A stretch of DNA of 35,867 nt from Raoultibacter massiliensis (GTDB lineage: Bacteria; Actinomycetota; Coriobacteriia; Coriobacteriales; Eggerthellaceae), in contig NZ_LT962671.1 of the NCBI RefSeq assembly GCF_900199545.1, forward strand, positions 508,010-543,876, read 5' to 3'. The number at the start of each line of letters is the position of its first letter. Position 1 is the stretch's first letter. The notes beneath the pieces are model-generated. The model worked only from the letters and a program-made list of their open reading frames with translations, was not told where the DNA came from and did no database searches. Positions 24,542 through 34,210 of this stretch are shown piece after piece. The translations under genes and the position numbers were made by a program.

Positions 24542-26299
24542 ATGGCTGAAAAGCGGGGGCACACGTCATCCGGCTCGCGCCGAACGGGCTCAGGCCGCAT
24601 CGCGTCGCGCGGTGCGGCGAACAGGTCGTTCGGAGGCGATGCGCTGGCCGACGGATCGAGCCGCGCTGCAGTGGTCATCGCGGTGTTCGCAGCCATCGCG
24701 CTCATCTTCTTCGCCAGGCTCGTTTTCCTCCAGGTAGTGAAATCCGAGGAGTATTCGGCGCAGGCTCAGGAGGCGCGTACCGCCAACATCGAAACTTCGC
24801 CCAGACGCGGCACCATTTACGATAGAAACGGCTACGTGCTTGCAACGAGCGTCGATGCGACGACCATCTACGCGAACCCTTACGAGGTGACGGATGCCGA
24901 TGGGGCGGCGAACCAGCTTGCCGCGATTCTCGGGGGAGAGCCCGCCGATTACAAGGAAAAGCTCACGATGAAAGACATCTCGTTTGTCTACATCAAGCGC
25001 AAAGCCGACGTAGATGTTGCTGACCAGGTGAAAGAGCTTAAGATTGACGGTATTTACTTCATCCCCGATACAAAGAGAGAATACCCCTACGGCCAGATAG
25101 GCGGCCAGGTCATCGGTTGCGTCAACATCGACGGCGAGGGCCTTACGGGCCTCGAGCTGCAGTACGACGACGTGCTTTCGGGTACGGGGGGGACGCTCGT
25201 GGTCGAGCGCGGCCGCGACGGCACGCCCATTCCGGGAGGCGTCAAAGAGGAGGTTGCCGCCGTCGACGGGCAGGACATCATCGTATCGCTTGACATCAGT
25301 TTGCAGGAGAAGGTCGAGCAAAGCCTGACCGACGGTGTAAAAGAGGTGAACGGCGAAAGCGGCAACGCCATCGTGATGGATGCGGGCACAGGCGAGATAT
25401 ACGCGGCTGCATCGCTTCCCCTGTACGATCCGAACGATCTGAGCACTATCGTGGACGGATCCGAGACGCAGGCGAAATCGATCACGCAGATATTCGAACC
25501 CGGATCGATCTTCAAGACGGTATCGACCATGGCCATCCTCGAGAACAACGTGATGAGCCCTGACGACGAGATATTCTGCCCTGCGGTCATCGAGGCCGAC
25601 GAGTACAAGGTGTCGGACGCGCACGAGCGCGGCGATGAAACCATGACGTTGCGCCAGATCCTCGACAATTCATCGAACGTCGGCATATCCCTTTCGGTCG
25701 AGAAGCTCGGCTTCACGGAACTGTACAACAAGATCGTCAAATACAACCTCAACGAGCTGACGGGCATCGATTACCCGGGTGAAGGCTTGGGCTCGCTGCA
25801 GCCTCGGGAGCAGTGGGCGAAGATCACGGGGTACAACATCAGCTTCGGTCAGGGCGTGTCGGTCACGCCGTTGCAGATGGTGCGTTTCTACGGCGCGCTC
25901 ATCAACGACGGCGTCGAGGTCACCCCCCATTTCCTTGTGGAAAAACCGCTTTCCGACGAAACTCCGACGTACGCTACCGAAGACGTCGTCGACAATAAAG
26001 AGGCGATCCCCACCATCACGAGCATGCTTGAAACCGTGGTGACCTCGGGTACGGGCACGGGTGCCCAGATCGAGGGATACCGCGTTGCAGGCAAGACATC
26101 GACGGCGGAGATAGCCGAAGAAGGCGTGTACAAGAAGGATATCTACAACCTGTGCTTTACGGGATTTCTGCCTGACTCGAGTTCTCAATTGGTTTGTTTT
26201 GTGGGCGCAAACGAGGTTCCAGGGGGCGGAAACGTCAGCTCCGTTTTTAAGGATATAATGGCATTTGCGATTGACCGCTACAAGATAATGCCGAACTAG
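24542..26299 (+). CDS. ftsI: Septal peptidoglycan transpeptidase FtsI (class B PBP, PBP3 type)
   Basis: FtsI cross-links peptidoglycan at the division septum. The 585-residue protein has a cytoplasmic N-terminus of about 40 residues, one membrane anchor at about 41-66, the pedestal or dimerisation domain (RRGTIYDRNGYVLATS near 88-103) and the penicillin-binding domain. Its three catalytic motifs are present: SIFK with nucleophile Ser322 and Lys325, SSN at 377-379, and KTS at 518-520 in VAGKTSTAEI. No PASTA domains follow, unlike many Firmicute homologues. It is 3 bp from the ftsL-like gene and 10 bp from murE, so it is translated from the dcw message. FtsW, its glycosyltransferase partner, is encoded further down. 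Confidence 0.96.
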   Translation: MAEKRGHTSSGSRRTGSGRIASRGAANRSFGGDALADGSSRAAVVIAVFAAIALIFFARLVFLQVVKSEEYSAQAQEARTANIETSPRRGTIYDRNGYVLATSVDATTIYANPYEVTDADGAANQLAAILGGEPADYKEKLTMKDISFVYIKRKADVDVADQVKELKIDGIYFIPDTKREYPYGQIGGQVIGCVNIDGEGLTGLELQYDDVLSGTGGTLVVERGRDGTPIPGGVKEEVAAVDGQDIIVSLDISLQEKVEQSLTDGVKEVNGESGNAIVMDAGTGEIYAAASLPLYDPNDLSTIVDGSETQAKSITQIFEPGSIFKTVSTMAILENNVMSPDDEIFCPAVIEADEYKVSDAHERGDETMTLRQILDNSSNVGISLSVEKLGFTELYNKIVKYNLNELTGIDYPGEGLGSLQPREQWAKITGYNISFGQGVSVTPLQMVRFYGALINDGVEVTPHFLVEKPLSDETPTYATEDVVDNKEAIPTITSMLETVVTSGTGTGAQIEGYRVAGKTSTAEIAEEGVYKKDIYNLCFTGFLPDSSSQLVCFVGANEVPGGGNVSSVFKDIMAFAIDRYKIMPN

Positions 26300-26309
26300 A
26301 GGGAACGTC

Positions 26310-27791
26310 ATGGGAAAGACTTGCAAAGAGCTGTTCGCAGGGATCGACTGCACCATCATCGGAAACGAGAACGAGATGGTCGAGGGAATCGCCTATCGGA
26401 GCGATCGGGTCGAATCCCACGATGCTTTCTTCTGCATCGTCGGGCTTGTGACCGACGGCCATTCCTTCGCGCAGGATGCGATCGACCACGGAGCCAAGGT
26501 GCTCGTCGTCGAGCGCAAGGTGTACCTTGCCGATGCAACCGATATCACCGAGGTGGTGGTGAAGGACACGCGCAAGGCCATGGCTCAGGCGTCGGCGAAC
26601 TTCTACGACCATCCGTCGAAGGACATCGAACTTGTAGGCATCACCGGCACGAACGGCAAGACGACGACGACTTACCTGGTCGAACATATAGCCCATGTCG
26701 CCGGAAGGCGCACGGGCGTCATCGGAACGGTTGGCGTGCATATTGGCAAGAAGCTCGAGAAAAGCGAGCACACCACGCCCGAATCTCCCGATTTGCAGCG
26801 CCTGTTCGCCCGCATGCGCGACGAACGTGTCAACGTCGTAGCCATGGAGGTGAGCTCGCACGCGCTCGATCTCGAACGCACGTGGGGCACGAAGTTCGCC
26901 GTTACGGCGTTCTCGAACCTGACGCAGGATCACCTCGATTACCACAAGACGTTCGAGGCGTACTTCGAGGCGAAGGCTCGCCTCTTCTCGCGCGATTACC
27001 CCGCCAAGCGCGTCATCTGCATCGACGATAAGTACGGCAAGGAACTGCTGCGCCGTTGCTCGGTCGCCGAAGACAGCGTGATAACCACGGGATTCGATCC
27101 GTCGGCTCAGATAAAGCCCGTTTCGGTCACCTACGAAACCACCCATACCTCCATCGTGCTCGACGTTCGGGGAACCAAGTACTCGTTCGATTACCCGCTC
27201 GTCGGCAAGTTCAACGTCGAGAACATCATGTGCGCATTCGGCATCGGCATGCAGCTCGGGTATCCGGCATCCACGATAGTCGAGGCTCTTTCCGAGGCTC
27301 CCCAGATTCCCGGGCGCCTGCAGCGCGTCAACGGTGCGGGCGAGAACCTCGGCATCTCCGTGTACGTCGATTACGCCCATACCCCCGATGCGCTCGAGAA
27401 GGCCATCGCCTCGATCAAGGCGCTTACGAAGGGCAAAACCATCGTCGTGTTCGGATGCGGCGGCGACCGCGATTCGAGTAAGCGCCCCATCATGGGGAGG
27501 GCAGCGCTCAGCGCTGATTTCGCAGTCGTGACGTCGGACAATCCGCGCCACGAGGATCCGATGGCCATCATCGACGATATCGTGCCGGGCATGACGGCCG
27601 GCGCCGATCGCTATGAGGTCGAGCCCGATCGCAGACGCGCCATAGCGCGTGCGATCGCGCTTGCCGATGAGGGCGATTCGGTGCTCGTCGCGGGCAAGGG
27701 GCACGAGGATTATCAGCTTGTCGGCGATTCGGTGCTTTCGTTCGACGATCTCGTCGTGGCGGCCGAAGAGCTCGACCGGGCCTCTAAGTAG
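26310..27791 (+). CDS. murE: UDP-MurNAc-tripeptide synthetase MurE, DAP-type motif
   Basis: MurE adds the third amino acid to UDP-MurNAc-L-Ala-D-Glu. The 493 residues show the Mur ligase order: N-terminal UDP-binding domain, ATP-binding GTNGKTTTT at 113-121, ENIMCAFGIGMQLG in the central domain and the C-terminal domain with VYVDYAHTPDALEKA. The selectivity loop reads DNPR at 410-413, which in characterised enzymes goes with meso-diaminopimelate, whereas L-lysine enzymes have other residues such as DNPA. So a DAP-type wall is predicted. The ATG at 26310 has GAGGGAA upstream. It is followed by murF after 6 bp. Confidence 0.96.
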   Translation: MGKTCKELFAGIDCTIIGNENEMVEGIAYRSDRVESHDAFFCIVGLVTDGHSFAQDAIDHGAKVLVVERKVYLADATDITEVVVKDTRKAMAQASANFYDHPSKDIELVGITGTNGKTTTTYLVEHIAHVAGRRTGVIGTVGVHIGKKLEKSEHTTPESPDLQRLFARMRDERVNVVAMEVSSHALDLERTWGTKFAVTAFSNLTQDHLDYHKTFEAYFEAKARLFSRDYPAKRVICIDDKYGKELLRRCSVAEDSVITTGFDPSAQIKPVSVTYETTHTSIVLDVRGTKYSFDYPLVGKFNVENIMCAFGIGMQLGYPASTIVEALSEAPQIPGRLQRVNGAGENLGISVYVDYAHTPDALEKAIASIKALTKGKTIVVFGCGGDRDSSKRPIMGRAALSADFAVVTSDNPRHEDPMAIIDDIVPGMTAGADRYEVEPDRRRAIARAIALADEGDSVLVAGKGHEDYQLVGDSVLSFDDLVVAAEELDRASK

Positions 27792-27797
27792 GCGGCG

Positions 27798-29231
27798 ATG
27801 CGGCTTAACTCCAAACAGATCTGCGAATACACTGGCGGGCGCGTGCTTGTCAATCCGATCGATGCGAGCAAACTCGCCTGCGGGGTCGCCTGGGATTCGC
27901 GTGCGGTATCGCCGGGCGATCTTTACGTGGCGCTTCCCGGCGAAAACGTTGACGGGCACGCCTTCGTGCCGCAGGCCTTGCGTGCGGGGGCGGTCGTGGT
28001 ACTCGTGCAGGAAGCTCCCGACGAGGCGACCTGCCTGCTCGCGCGCGAGATGGGTGCCGCCGTCATCGAGGTCAGCAACACGTTTTCCGCAATCATCGAC
28101 CTCGCACGTGCGTGGCGGGGATATCTGCGGGGCCATGTCGTCGGCTTGACGGGCTCGACGGGCAAGACCACCACGAAAAACCTTGTGCGAGACGTGCTGT
28201 CGGCGTCGTTTTCGGTAGTGGCCACCCAGGCGAACCAGAACAACGAACTCGGCGTTCCCAAAACGCTCTTATCCGCCGACCCCGAGACCGAGGTCGTGGT
28301 GGTCGAGATGGGCATGCGCGGCTTGGGCCAGATCGCGGATCTCTGTGATTTCGTGAAGCCCGATATGGGGCTTATCACCAACATCGGTGAAAGCCACATC
28401 GAGCTTCTCGGCAGCCGCGAGAACATCGCCCGCGCGAAAGCCGAGCTCATCGAGGCTCTTCCCGACGGATACGGCTGCGCATTCGTCAATTCGAGCGATG
28501 CGTACACGCCGCTCGTGCTTGAGTGTTCGAAAGCCATCGAGCGCTCTGTCGGCATCTGGTTCTACGATGGTTCGGCGCGCGACGTCGATACTGCAGCCGA
28601 TGCCTACGCAACCGACGTCGAACTCGATTCGGAGGGCAGACCCGGTTTCGTGCTGCACGTCGCAGGGGACGAGGCCGTTTGCAAGCTCAACCTGCGAGGT
28701 TTGCACAACGTGCAGAACGCCACCGCCGCCGCAAGCGTAGGCGCGCGTTTGGGGATGGATGCGGCGACGATCGCCTCCGCCCTTGCATCGGCGCAGCCGG
28801 AGGCCGGCAGACAGCACGTGATACAGGCCCGAGCGGGCTTCACCATCGTCGACGATGCGTACAACGCCAACCCCGATTCCATGCGCGCATCGCTTGCCAT
28901 GTTCTCGTCGCTCGCCGTGCAGGGCAAGCGCGTCGCCGTGCTCGGCGACATGGGAGAGCTCGGTGATTACGCCGTTGCCTGCCATGAGGGCATCGGGCGT
29001 GCTGCTGCCGCCTCGAACCTGGATTACCTTGTATGCACAGGAGAGCTTTCGGCTCACATCGCGCGCGCTGCGCGCGAGGCGGGCATGGATGCAGATACCG
29101 TATTGGAAACCGATTCCATCCCCGGCGTTCTCGGGGAGTTGGACAACTTGCTCGAGCCAGGGGACGCGGTGCTTGTCAAGGCATCGCACTTCATGGGTCT
29201 GGAGCGCGTTGTCGGGGGGCTTGTGAACTGA
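27798..29231 (+). CDS. murF: UDP-MurNAc-tripeptide:D-Ala-D-Ala ligase MurF
   Basis: MurF finishes the cytoplasmic precursor by joining D-Ala-D-Ala to the tripeptide. The 477 residues include the N-terminal domain (WDSRAVSPGDLYVALPGENVDGH), the ATP loop GSTGKTTTKNLV at about 119-130, EMGMRGLGQIADL and NIGESHIELLGSRENIARAK of the central domain, and DDAYNANPDSMRASL, a strong MurF signature, in the C-terminal part. Length is normal. The ATG lies 6 bp after murE, and mraY starts 1 bp after its stop codon. The substrate is the murE product, so the two work in sequence. Confidence 0.96.
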   Translation: MRLNSKQICEYTGGRVLVNPIDASKLACGVAWDSRAVSPGDLYVALPGENVDGHAFVPQALRAGAVVVLVQEAPDEATCLLAREMGAAVIEVSNTFSAIIDLARAWRGYLRGHVVGLTGSTGKTTTKNLVRDVLSASFSVVATQANQNNELGVPKTLLSADPETEVVVVEMGMRGLGQIADLCDFVKPDMGLITNIGESHIELLGSRENIARAKAELIEALPDGYGCAFVNSSDAYTPLVLECSKAIERSVGIWFYDGSARDVDTAADAYATDVELDSEGRPGFVLHVAGDEAVCKLNLRGLHNVQNATAAASVGARLGMDAATIASALASAQPEAGRQHVIQARAGFTIVDDAYNANPDSMRASLAMFSSLAVQGKRVAVLGDMGELGDYAVACHEGIGRAAAASNLDYLVCTGELSAHIARAAREAGMDADTVLETDSIPGVLGELDNLLEPGDAVLVKASHFMGLERVVGGLVN

Positions 29232-29232
29232 C

Positions 29233-30279
29233 ATGTTTTCGATTTTTTCGCAATATCCGACGTTTCTCGTCTTCTTGTCCATCGTGATCGCGATCGTCAT
29301 CACGATTGCGCTCATGCCCGTTTGGATCCGCTTCCTCAAGTCCAGCCACATCGGACAGCAGGTGAGGGCCGATGGTCCCGAAAGCCATCTCGTGAAGCAG
29401 GGCACGCCCACCATGGGCGGCGTCATCATGCTCGTGGCCGTGGTCGTTGCGGCCGTGCTTGTGGGCAAACCCACGCCCGAGACGTTCGTGCTGCTGGGGG
29501 CAACGGTGCTCACCGGATTCTTGGGTTTGATCGACGACGGGTCGAAAGTGGTGAAAGAGCGCTCTCTCGGCCTCACGCCGAAGGCGAAGCTCGTCGGGCA
29601 GTTCGCCATCGCCTCGGTGTTCTGCCTTGTGGCTGTGAACCTGCTCGGCGTGGCTCCGACCGTCGAGATCCCGTTCGTCTACACGTTCGATTTCGGCATG
29701 CTCACCACCGTCGTGCCCATCGGCGACGGCATCGCCATCCCATGGCTCTACCTCATCTTCGTGAACATCCTGCTCGTCGGCATGTGCAATGCGGTGAACC
29801 TCACCGATGGCCTCGACGGGCTCGCATCGGGCACGGTCATGATCGTCATGATCGTCATGGCCGCCATCGCGTACCGCTCCGATATGCTCGAGCCTGCGAT
29901 CTTCGCCGCGGCGCTCGCCGGCGCGTGCATCGGTTTTCTGTGGTTCAATTCGCATCCGGCCGACATCTTCATGGGCGACACGGGATCGCTCGCTCTCGGC
30001 ATGGCGCTCGGCTGCCTTGCGGTCGTGACCAAAACCGAGTTCGTCTCGCTCATCATCGGCGGCCTGTTCGTGGCCGAAGCCGTGTCGGTCATGATCCAGG
30101 TCTTCTACTACAAGAAAACGAAGAAGCGCTTCTTCCTCATGGCGCCGCTGCATCATCACTTCGAGAAGAAGGGATGGAGCGAAACCAAGGTGGTCGTGCG
30201 CTTCTGGATCATATCGGGCGTGCTCGCCGCGTTCGGCTTCTCCATCTACTTCGCCCAATCTCTTGTGGGGGCGGTCTAG
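29233..30279 (+). CDS. mraY: Phospho-MurNAc-pentapeptide transferase MraY
   Basis: MraY transfers phospho-MurNAc-pentapeptide to undecaprenyl phosphate, making lipid I in the membrane. The 348 residues hold about ten membrane segments and the known catalytic blocks: LIDDGSKVVKERSLGLTPKAKL with the DD pair at 101-102, NLTDGLDGLASGT, FMGDTGSLALGMALG, and the cytoplasmic loop APLHHHFEKKGWSETKVVVRFW. The early GTPTMGGV segment is also typical. The ATG follows the murF stop by one base. murD starts immediately at its end. Confidence 0.97.
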   Translation: MFSIFSQYPTFLVFLSIVIAIVITIALMPVWIRFLKSSHIGQQVRADGPESHLVKQGTPTMGGVIMLVAVVVAAVLVGKPTPETFVLLGATVLTGFLGLIDDGSKVVKERSLGLTPKAKLVGQFAIASVFCLVAVNLLGVAPTVEIPFVYTFDFGMLTTVVPIGDGIAIPWLYLIFVNILLVGMCNAVNLTDGLDGLASGTVMIVMIVMAAIAYRSDMLEPAIFAAALAGACIGFLWFNSHPADIFMGDTGSLALGMALGCLAVVTKTEFVSLIIGGLFVAEAVSVMIQVFYYKKTKKRFFLMAPLHHHFEKKGWSETKVVVRFWIISGVLAAFGFSIYFAQSLVGAV

Positions 30280-31758
30280 GTGAGCGGCGTGCCGAACATC
30301 GATCCCTCGAAGAAACACGCCCCGAGCCATCTCGGGCGCGTGCTTGTTTTGGGGCTTGGAAAAAGCGGCAAGGCTGCAACGACGTATTTGGCCGGGCTCG
30401 TCGGCTCGCGCGTCGAGAGCGTGACGGTGGCTGCGGGCGACAAAACCGATGACGCCTGCTCCTTTGCAGAGGCCGTGCAGGCTGAGGGCGTCCGCGTGCT
30501 GTTCGACCATCGCGAAATCGAAGAAGCCTATGACTTGTGCATCGCCTCGCCCGGCATCTCGCAGTTTTCGGACTTCTATCGAAGCGCAGCCGCTGCGAGC
30601 GGCGAGATCATCAGCGAGGTCGAGCTTGCATGGCGCGAAAGCCCCGCCGGCTCCCGCTGGGTGGCGGTTACGGGCACGAACGGGAAAACCACCACAACGG
30701 CGCTTGTCGCCCATGTGCTTCGCTGCGCGGGCGTCGCGGCCAAAGCCGTCGGCAACATCGGCGATACGTGCCTGGAGGCCGTCGCTGAAGGCGGCGTCGG
30801 CGTGTTCGTCGCCGAAACATCATCCTACCAGCTGGCTTCGACGACCCTGTTCGCTCCCGATGTGGCCGTCGTGCTCAACATCACACCCGATCATCTAGCT
30901 TGGCACCGCTCGTTTGAAAACTACCGCGACGCCAAGTTCAAAGTGCTTGCGAACCTGGGCCGTCGCGATGGCTCCTTCGCCGTGTTCGATGCCACCGATG
31001 CCGTCGTGCGCGAAGAGGTGAAGCGCGTGCGTGCCTTGGGTGCCGAGCGCGGGTACTCGTATGTGCCCATCGGCACGAAGGCCGGCCTTGCCGGGAACAT
31101 GCGCGAGGCGTGCGGCAGCGAAAACGCAGCTTATCTCGACGGCGACACGTTGACGGTCGATTTCGGCGGCAGCGTCGAAGCGCTCGTTTCCATCAGCGAG
31201 CTTCAGCTCAAGGGGATCCATAACGCATCGAACGCGCTTGCGGCGGCAAGCGCCGCTTTGGCGCTCGGCGTCGATGCGCGCGATGTGCGCGAGGGCTTGC
31301 GGAGCTTTGCGCCCCTCGAGCATCGCATAGAGCCCTGCGGGAACATCGGGGGCGTCGCCCTTTTCAACGATTCGAAGGCGACGAACGTCGATGCGACGCT
31401 TCATGCCCTCGATGCGTTCGGCTCCGTGAAGCCCATCGTGCTTTTGGGCGGCGACGACAAGGGCACCGACCTGTCGGGGCTCGTTGCGGCGGCGAATGCG
31501 CATTGCAAAGCCGTGGTGTGCTTCGGCGCTGCCGGGCCGCGCTTTGCCGAAGCGTTCTCGCGGGGGGAGATTCCCGTATACCATGCGCCAACGCTCGAGT
31601 CGGCTCTCGATGCGGCGCTTGTCGCAGCCGAACCCGGCGATGCGGTGGTGCTTTCGCCGGCATGCGCTTCGTTCGACGAATTCACCTCGTTCGAGCATCG
31701 CGGGCGGGTGTTCAAAGAACTCGTCGGCAGACGGGCCGTGCAGAAGGGCGCTGATTAG
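30280..31758 (+). CDS. murD: UDP-MurNAc-L-alanine:D-glutamate ligase MurD
   Basis: MurD adds D-glutamate to UDP-MurNAc-L-Ala. The GTG at 30280 directly follows the mraY stop codon, with a GTGGGGG stretch upstream as ribosome site. Among the 492 residues are the N-terminal Rossmann-like LVLGLGKSGKAATTYL, the ATP loop GTNGKTTTTALV at about 132-143, FVAETSSYQLAS, NITPDHLAWHRSFENYRDAKFK, HRIEPCGNIGGVALFNDSKATN and SPACASFDEFTSFEHRGRVFKELV, the last being a strong MurD signature. The N-terminus is about 20 residues longer than in E. coli MurD. It sits between mraY and ftsW, its usual position. Confidence 0.96.
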   Translation: MSGVPNIDPSKKHAPSHLGRVLVLGLGKSGKAATTYLAGLVGSRVESVTVAAGDKTDDACSFAEAVQAEGVRVLFDHREIEEAYDLCIASPGISQFSDFYRSAAAASGEIISEVELAWRESPAGSRWVAVTGTNGKTTTTALVAHVLRCAGVAAKAVGNIGDTCLEAVAEGGVGVFVAETSSYQLASTTLFAPDVAVVLNITPDHLAWHRSFENYRDAKFKVLANLGRRDGSFAVFDATDAVVREEVKRVRALGAERGYSYVPIGTKAGLAGNMREACGSENAAYLDGDTLTVDFGGSVEALVSISELQLKGIHNASNALAAASAALALGVDARDVREGLRSFAPLEHRIEPCGNIGGVALFNDSKATNVDATLHALDAFGSVKPIVLLGGDDKGTDLSGLVAAANAHCKAVVCFGAAGPRFAEAFSRGEIPVYHAPTLESALDAALVAAEPGDAVVLSPACASFDEFTSFEHRGRVFKELVGRRAVQKGAD

Positions 31759-31762
31759 AAAC

Positions 31763-33106
31763 ATGGCGCGCAGGGCTCAAAACACACCATCAACCTACTC
31801 GAGTAAGCCCTCATCATCACAGCGATCGGGAAGCTCGGCGCCTTCGCATATCCTGGGGCCTCGCATCATGCTGCTCATGTCGGTGTTCGCTCTGCTGCTG
31901 ATGGGGCTTGTCATGGTGTACTCGGCAGGATCGATCGAGGCGATCAGCGAGGGCGGCACGCCGACGGCATACCTCGTCAAGCAGCTCGGCTTCGCGGCCA
32001 TCGGCTGCTTCGGCGCGTTCGTGCTGTGGAAATTCGTTCCGTACCACGTGTGGTCGGGCGGTTTTCTGTGGGTCGCCTGGATCGGCGCGGTGGTGCTTTT
32101 GCTGCTGACGGCGTTCGTGGGAACGGAAGGCCTCGGCGCGCAGCGGTGGCTCTACCTCGGCCCGATCGGCATCCAGCCCTCCGAGTTCGCGAAAATCGTG
32201 TTCGTGCTGATGATGGCGCGCATCCTGTTCGATTTCCGCAACGGATACCTCGATGTCAGAAACCTGTTCGTGCAGATTGCACTCCTTATCGTCGTGCCGT
32301 TGCTTCTCATTTACAAAACCCAATCCGACCTGGGAACCACGATCATCTGCTTCGTGGGCATCCTCACCGTGCTCTGGATAGGGGAGGTTCCCCTGCGAAC
32401 GATCGCCCTGCTCGTGCTCGGCGGCCTTGCATTCGCGGCCCTCGCATCCATGGTGGGCTACCGTCAGGATCGTTTCGTGTTTATGAACCCGTGGGACGAC
32501 GGCGAGGGCGGCTACGGCAACGGCTACCAGCTCATCCACTCGTTTTACGCATTCGCCGAAGGCGGGCTGTTCGGCGTGGGCCTCGGCAATTCGCGTGAGA
32601 AGTTCCTCTATCTTCCCGAAGCCGAAACCGATTTCATCTATGCCATCATCGGCGAGGAGCTCGGGCTCATCGGCGCTGTGGTTGTGATCGCGCTGTTCTT
32701 GCTGTTCCTCTACGCCGGCATCCGCATTGCGCGGTCGGCCCCCGATAACTTCGGCGCTATGGTCGCGGGGTCGATCACGATCATGATCGTGTTCCAGGCG
32801 TTTCTCAACATCGGCTGCGTTCTCGGACTGTTTCCGACGACGGGCAAGCCCCTGCCGTTCATCTCTTCGGGGGGTTCGTCGCTCATTGCGAGTTTGCTGA
32901 TGGTGGGCTTGGTGCTTTCGGTTTCCCAGCATTCCGAGGTGCCGAGCGTCTACGATCGCAGGCGTCAGGACCTGCGGGTCGTGCGCTCGTCCTTTTCGGG
33001 TCCCCCGCCTGCCGCTCGCGGCGGATCGGCTCCGAAGCGGGGCCGATCGGGGCCGTCGACGACGCGCGGCAAGGCGGGTTCAAGCAGGAAGAGGGCGAGG
33101 AGGTAG
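31763..33106 (+). CDS. ftsW: Septal peptidoglycan glycosyltransferase FtsW (SEDS family)
   Basis: FtsW polymerises lipid II at the septum together with FtsI. The open frame extends far upstream through murD, but the ATG at 31763, 4 bp after the murD stop, is chosen; AGAAGGG lies about 13 nt before it. The 447 residues contain about ten membrane segments and SEDS hallmarks: GAQRWLYLGPIGIQPSEFAKI, the KTQSDLGTTIICF segment, YQLIHSFYAFAEGGLFGVGLGNSREKFLYLPEAETDFIYAIIGEELG (in pieces) and LPFISSGGSSLIASLLMVGL. A serine-rich N-terminus precedes the first helix, and a basic tail of about 45 residues rich in Arg, Lys, Gly and Ser follows the last one. Confidence 0.95.
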   Translation: MARRAQNTPSTYSSKPSSSQRSGSSAPSHILGPRIMLLMSVFALLLMGLVMVYSAGSIEAISEGGTPTAYLVKQLGFAAIGCFGAFVLWKFVPYHVWSGGFLWVAWIGAVVLLLLTAFVGTEGLGAQRWLYLGPIGIQPSEFAKIVFVLMMARILFDFRNGYLDVRNLFVQIALLIVVPLLLIYKTQSDLGTTIICFVGILTVLWIGEVPLRTIALLVLGGLAFAALASMVGYRQDRFVFMNPWDDGEGGYGNGYQLIHSFYAFAEGGLFGVGLGNSREKFLYLPEAETDFIYAIIGEELGLIGAVVVIALFLLFLYAGIRIARSAPDNFGAMVAGSITIMIVFQAFLNIGCVLGLFPTTGKPLPFISSGGSSLIASLLMVGLVLSVSQHSEVPSVYDRRRQDLRVVRSSFSGPPPAARGGSAPKRGRSGPSTTRGKAGSSRKRARR

Positions 33107-33109
33107 GCT

Positions 33110-34210
33110 ATGGTCATCGTATTATCGGGCGGGGGAACCGCAGGACACATCAACCCTGCATTGGCCGTCGCCGAAGTGCTCGAATCGCGCGGCCACACGG
33201 TGCTGTTCGCGGGAACGCCGCAGGGCGTCGAGGCTCGACTCGTGCGTGAGGCGGGCATACCGTTCACCGCGTTCGAAGCTGCGGGGTTCGATCGGAGCCA
33301 TCCGGCGAGCATTATCGGGGCCGTCGCCAAGATACTGAAGAGCACGCGCGCTGCGAAGAAGTGGTTTGCCGATGTGAAGCCCGATGTCGTGGTGGGATTC
33401 GGAGGCTACGTCTCGATTCCCGTGGGCCGCGCCGCCGAGATGCTGAACATTCCCGTTGTCGTGCACGAGCAGAACTCGGTCATGGGCATGGCGAACAAAT
33501 ACCTCGGTAAGCGCGCCCGCGCCGTTGCCCTCACCTACGAGGTGGCGGCCTCGGCGCTCGAAGACGCGTCGAGGGTCGTCGTGACGGGCAATCCCGTTCG
33601 CGCATCGGTGCTCGCCGCCAAGCGCTCGGACGGCCGCGAGATGCTCGGCATACCCGAAGACGCCTTGATGCTGCTCGTATTCGGGGGAAGCCTCGGCGCA
33701 CGTCACATCAACACGGCCGTATGCGCGCTCAAAGAACGGCTGCTTGCGGTCGAGAACCTGTACGTCGTGCATGTTACGGGGCCGAAGGAGCTCGAGGCGG
33801 TCGAGGCAAAACTCGCCCTGAGCGACGAAGAGAAGAGGCGCTGGATGCTTTTCGGCTACCAGGATCGCATGGGCGAGACGCTTGCCGCGTGCGATATGGT
33901 GGTATCGCGCGCGGGGGCAACCTCGCTCGCCGAGATATCGGCGCTTCACATACCCGCCATGCTCGTGCCGTTCCCCTTCGCCACCGAAGATCATCAGACC
34001 ACCAACGCGAAGGCCTACGTTGCGGGGAAGGCAGCCTACATGCTGCCCGACGACCAGGTCGAGGGCGACCGGTTCGCCGAGCTTTTGTTTTCCATGATAG
34101 AAGACGAAGCGGTGCGCGAGCGCATGCGCGAGGCCTCGAAGGCATTCAAGACGAAGGACGCCGCCACGAGATTGGCAGATGTTGTGATCGCTGCGGCTGA
34201 GAAGCGCTAG
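33110..34210 (+). CDS. murG: UDP-GlcNAc:lipid I N-acetylglucosaminyltransferase MurG
   Basis: MurG adds GlcNAc to lipid I on the inner face of the membrane, giving lipid II. The 366 residues open with the glycine-rich VLSGGGTAGHINPALAVAEVL, then VVGFGGYVSIPVGRAAEML and the VVHEQNSVMGMANKYL block of the N-terminal domain. The C-terminal donor-binding domain shows LLVFGGSLGARHIN, VVSRAGATSLAEISAL and PFPFATEDHQTTNA, all typical of MurG. The ATG is 3 bp after the ftsW stop. Downstream is the widest gap within the mur genes, 93 bp, before murC. Confidence 0.97.
   Translation: MVIVLSGGGTAGHINPALAVAEVLESRGHTVLFAGTPQGVEARLVREAGIPFTAFEAAGFDRSHPASIIGAVAKILKSTRAAKKWFADVKPDVVVGFGGYVSIPVGRAAEMLNIPVVVHEQNSVMGMANKYLGKRARAVALTYEVAASALEDASRVVVTGNPVRASVLAAKRSDGREMLGIPEDALMLLVFGGSLGARHINTAVCALKERLLAVENLYVVHVTGPKELEAVEAKLALSDEEKRRWMLFGYQDRMGETLAACDMVVSRAGATSLAEISALHIPAMLVPFPFATEDHQTTNAKAYVAGKAAYMLPDDQVEGDRFAELLFSMIEDEAVRERMREASKAFKTKDAATRLADVVIAAAEKR

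Noticed and set aside
26247..28136. 629-codon open frame on the minus strand
   Set aside because: It lies antisense to murE and the start of murF; its composition (His/Arg/Asp-rich) is that of a shadow and it has no motif.
29191..30714. 507-codon open frame on the minus strand
   Set aside because: It is antisense to mraY and murD; its extreme His/Asp/Glu/Arg content marks it as the mirror of a membrane protein gene.
31484..31762. Upstream extension of the ftsW frame through murD
   Set aside because: This part is out of frame with a clear murD reading frame, and homology to FtsW begins only after the ATG at 31763.
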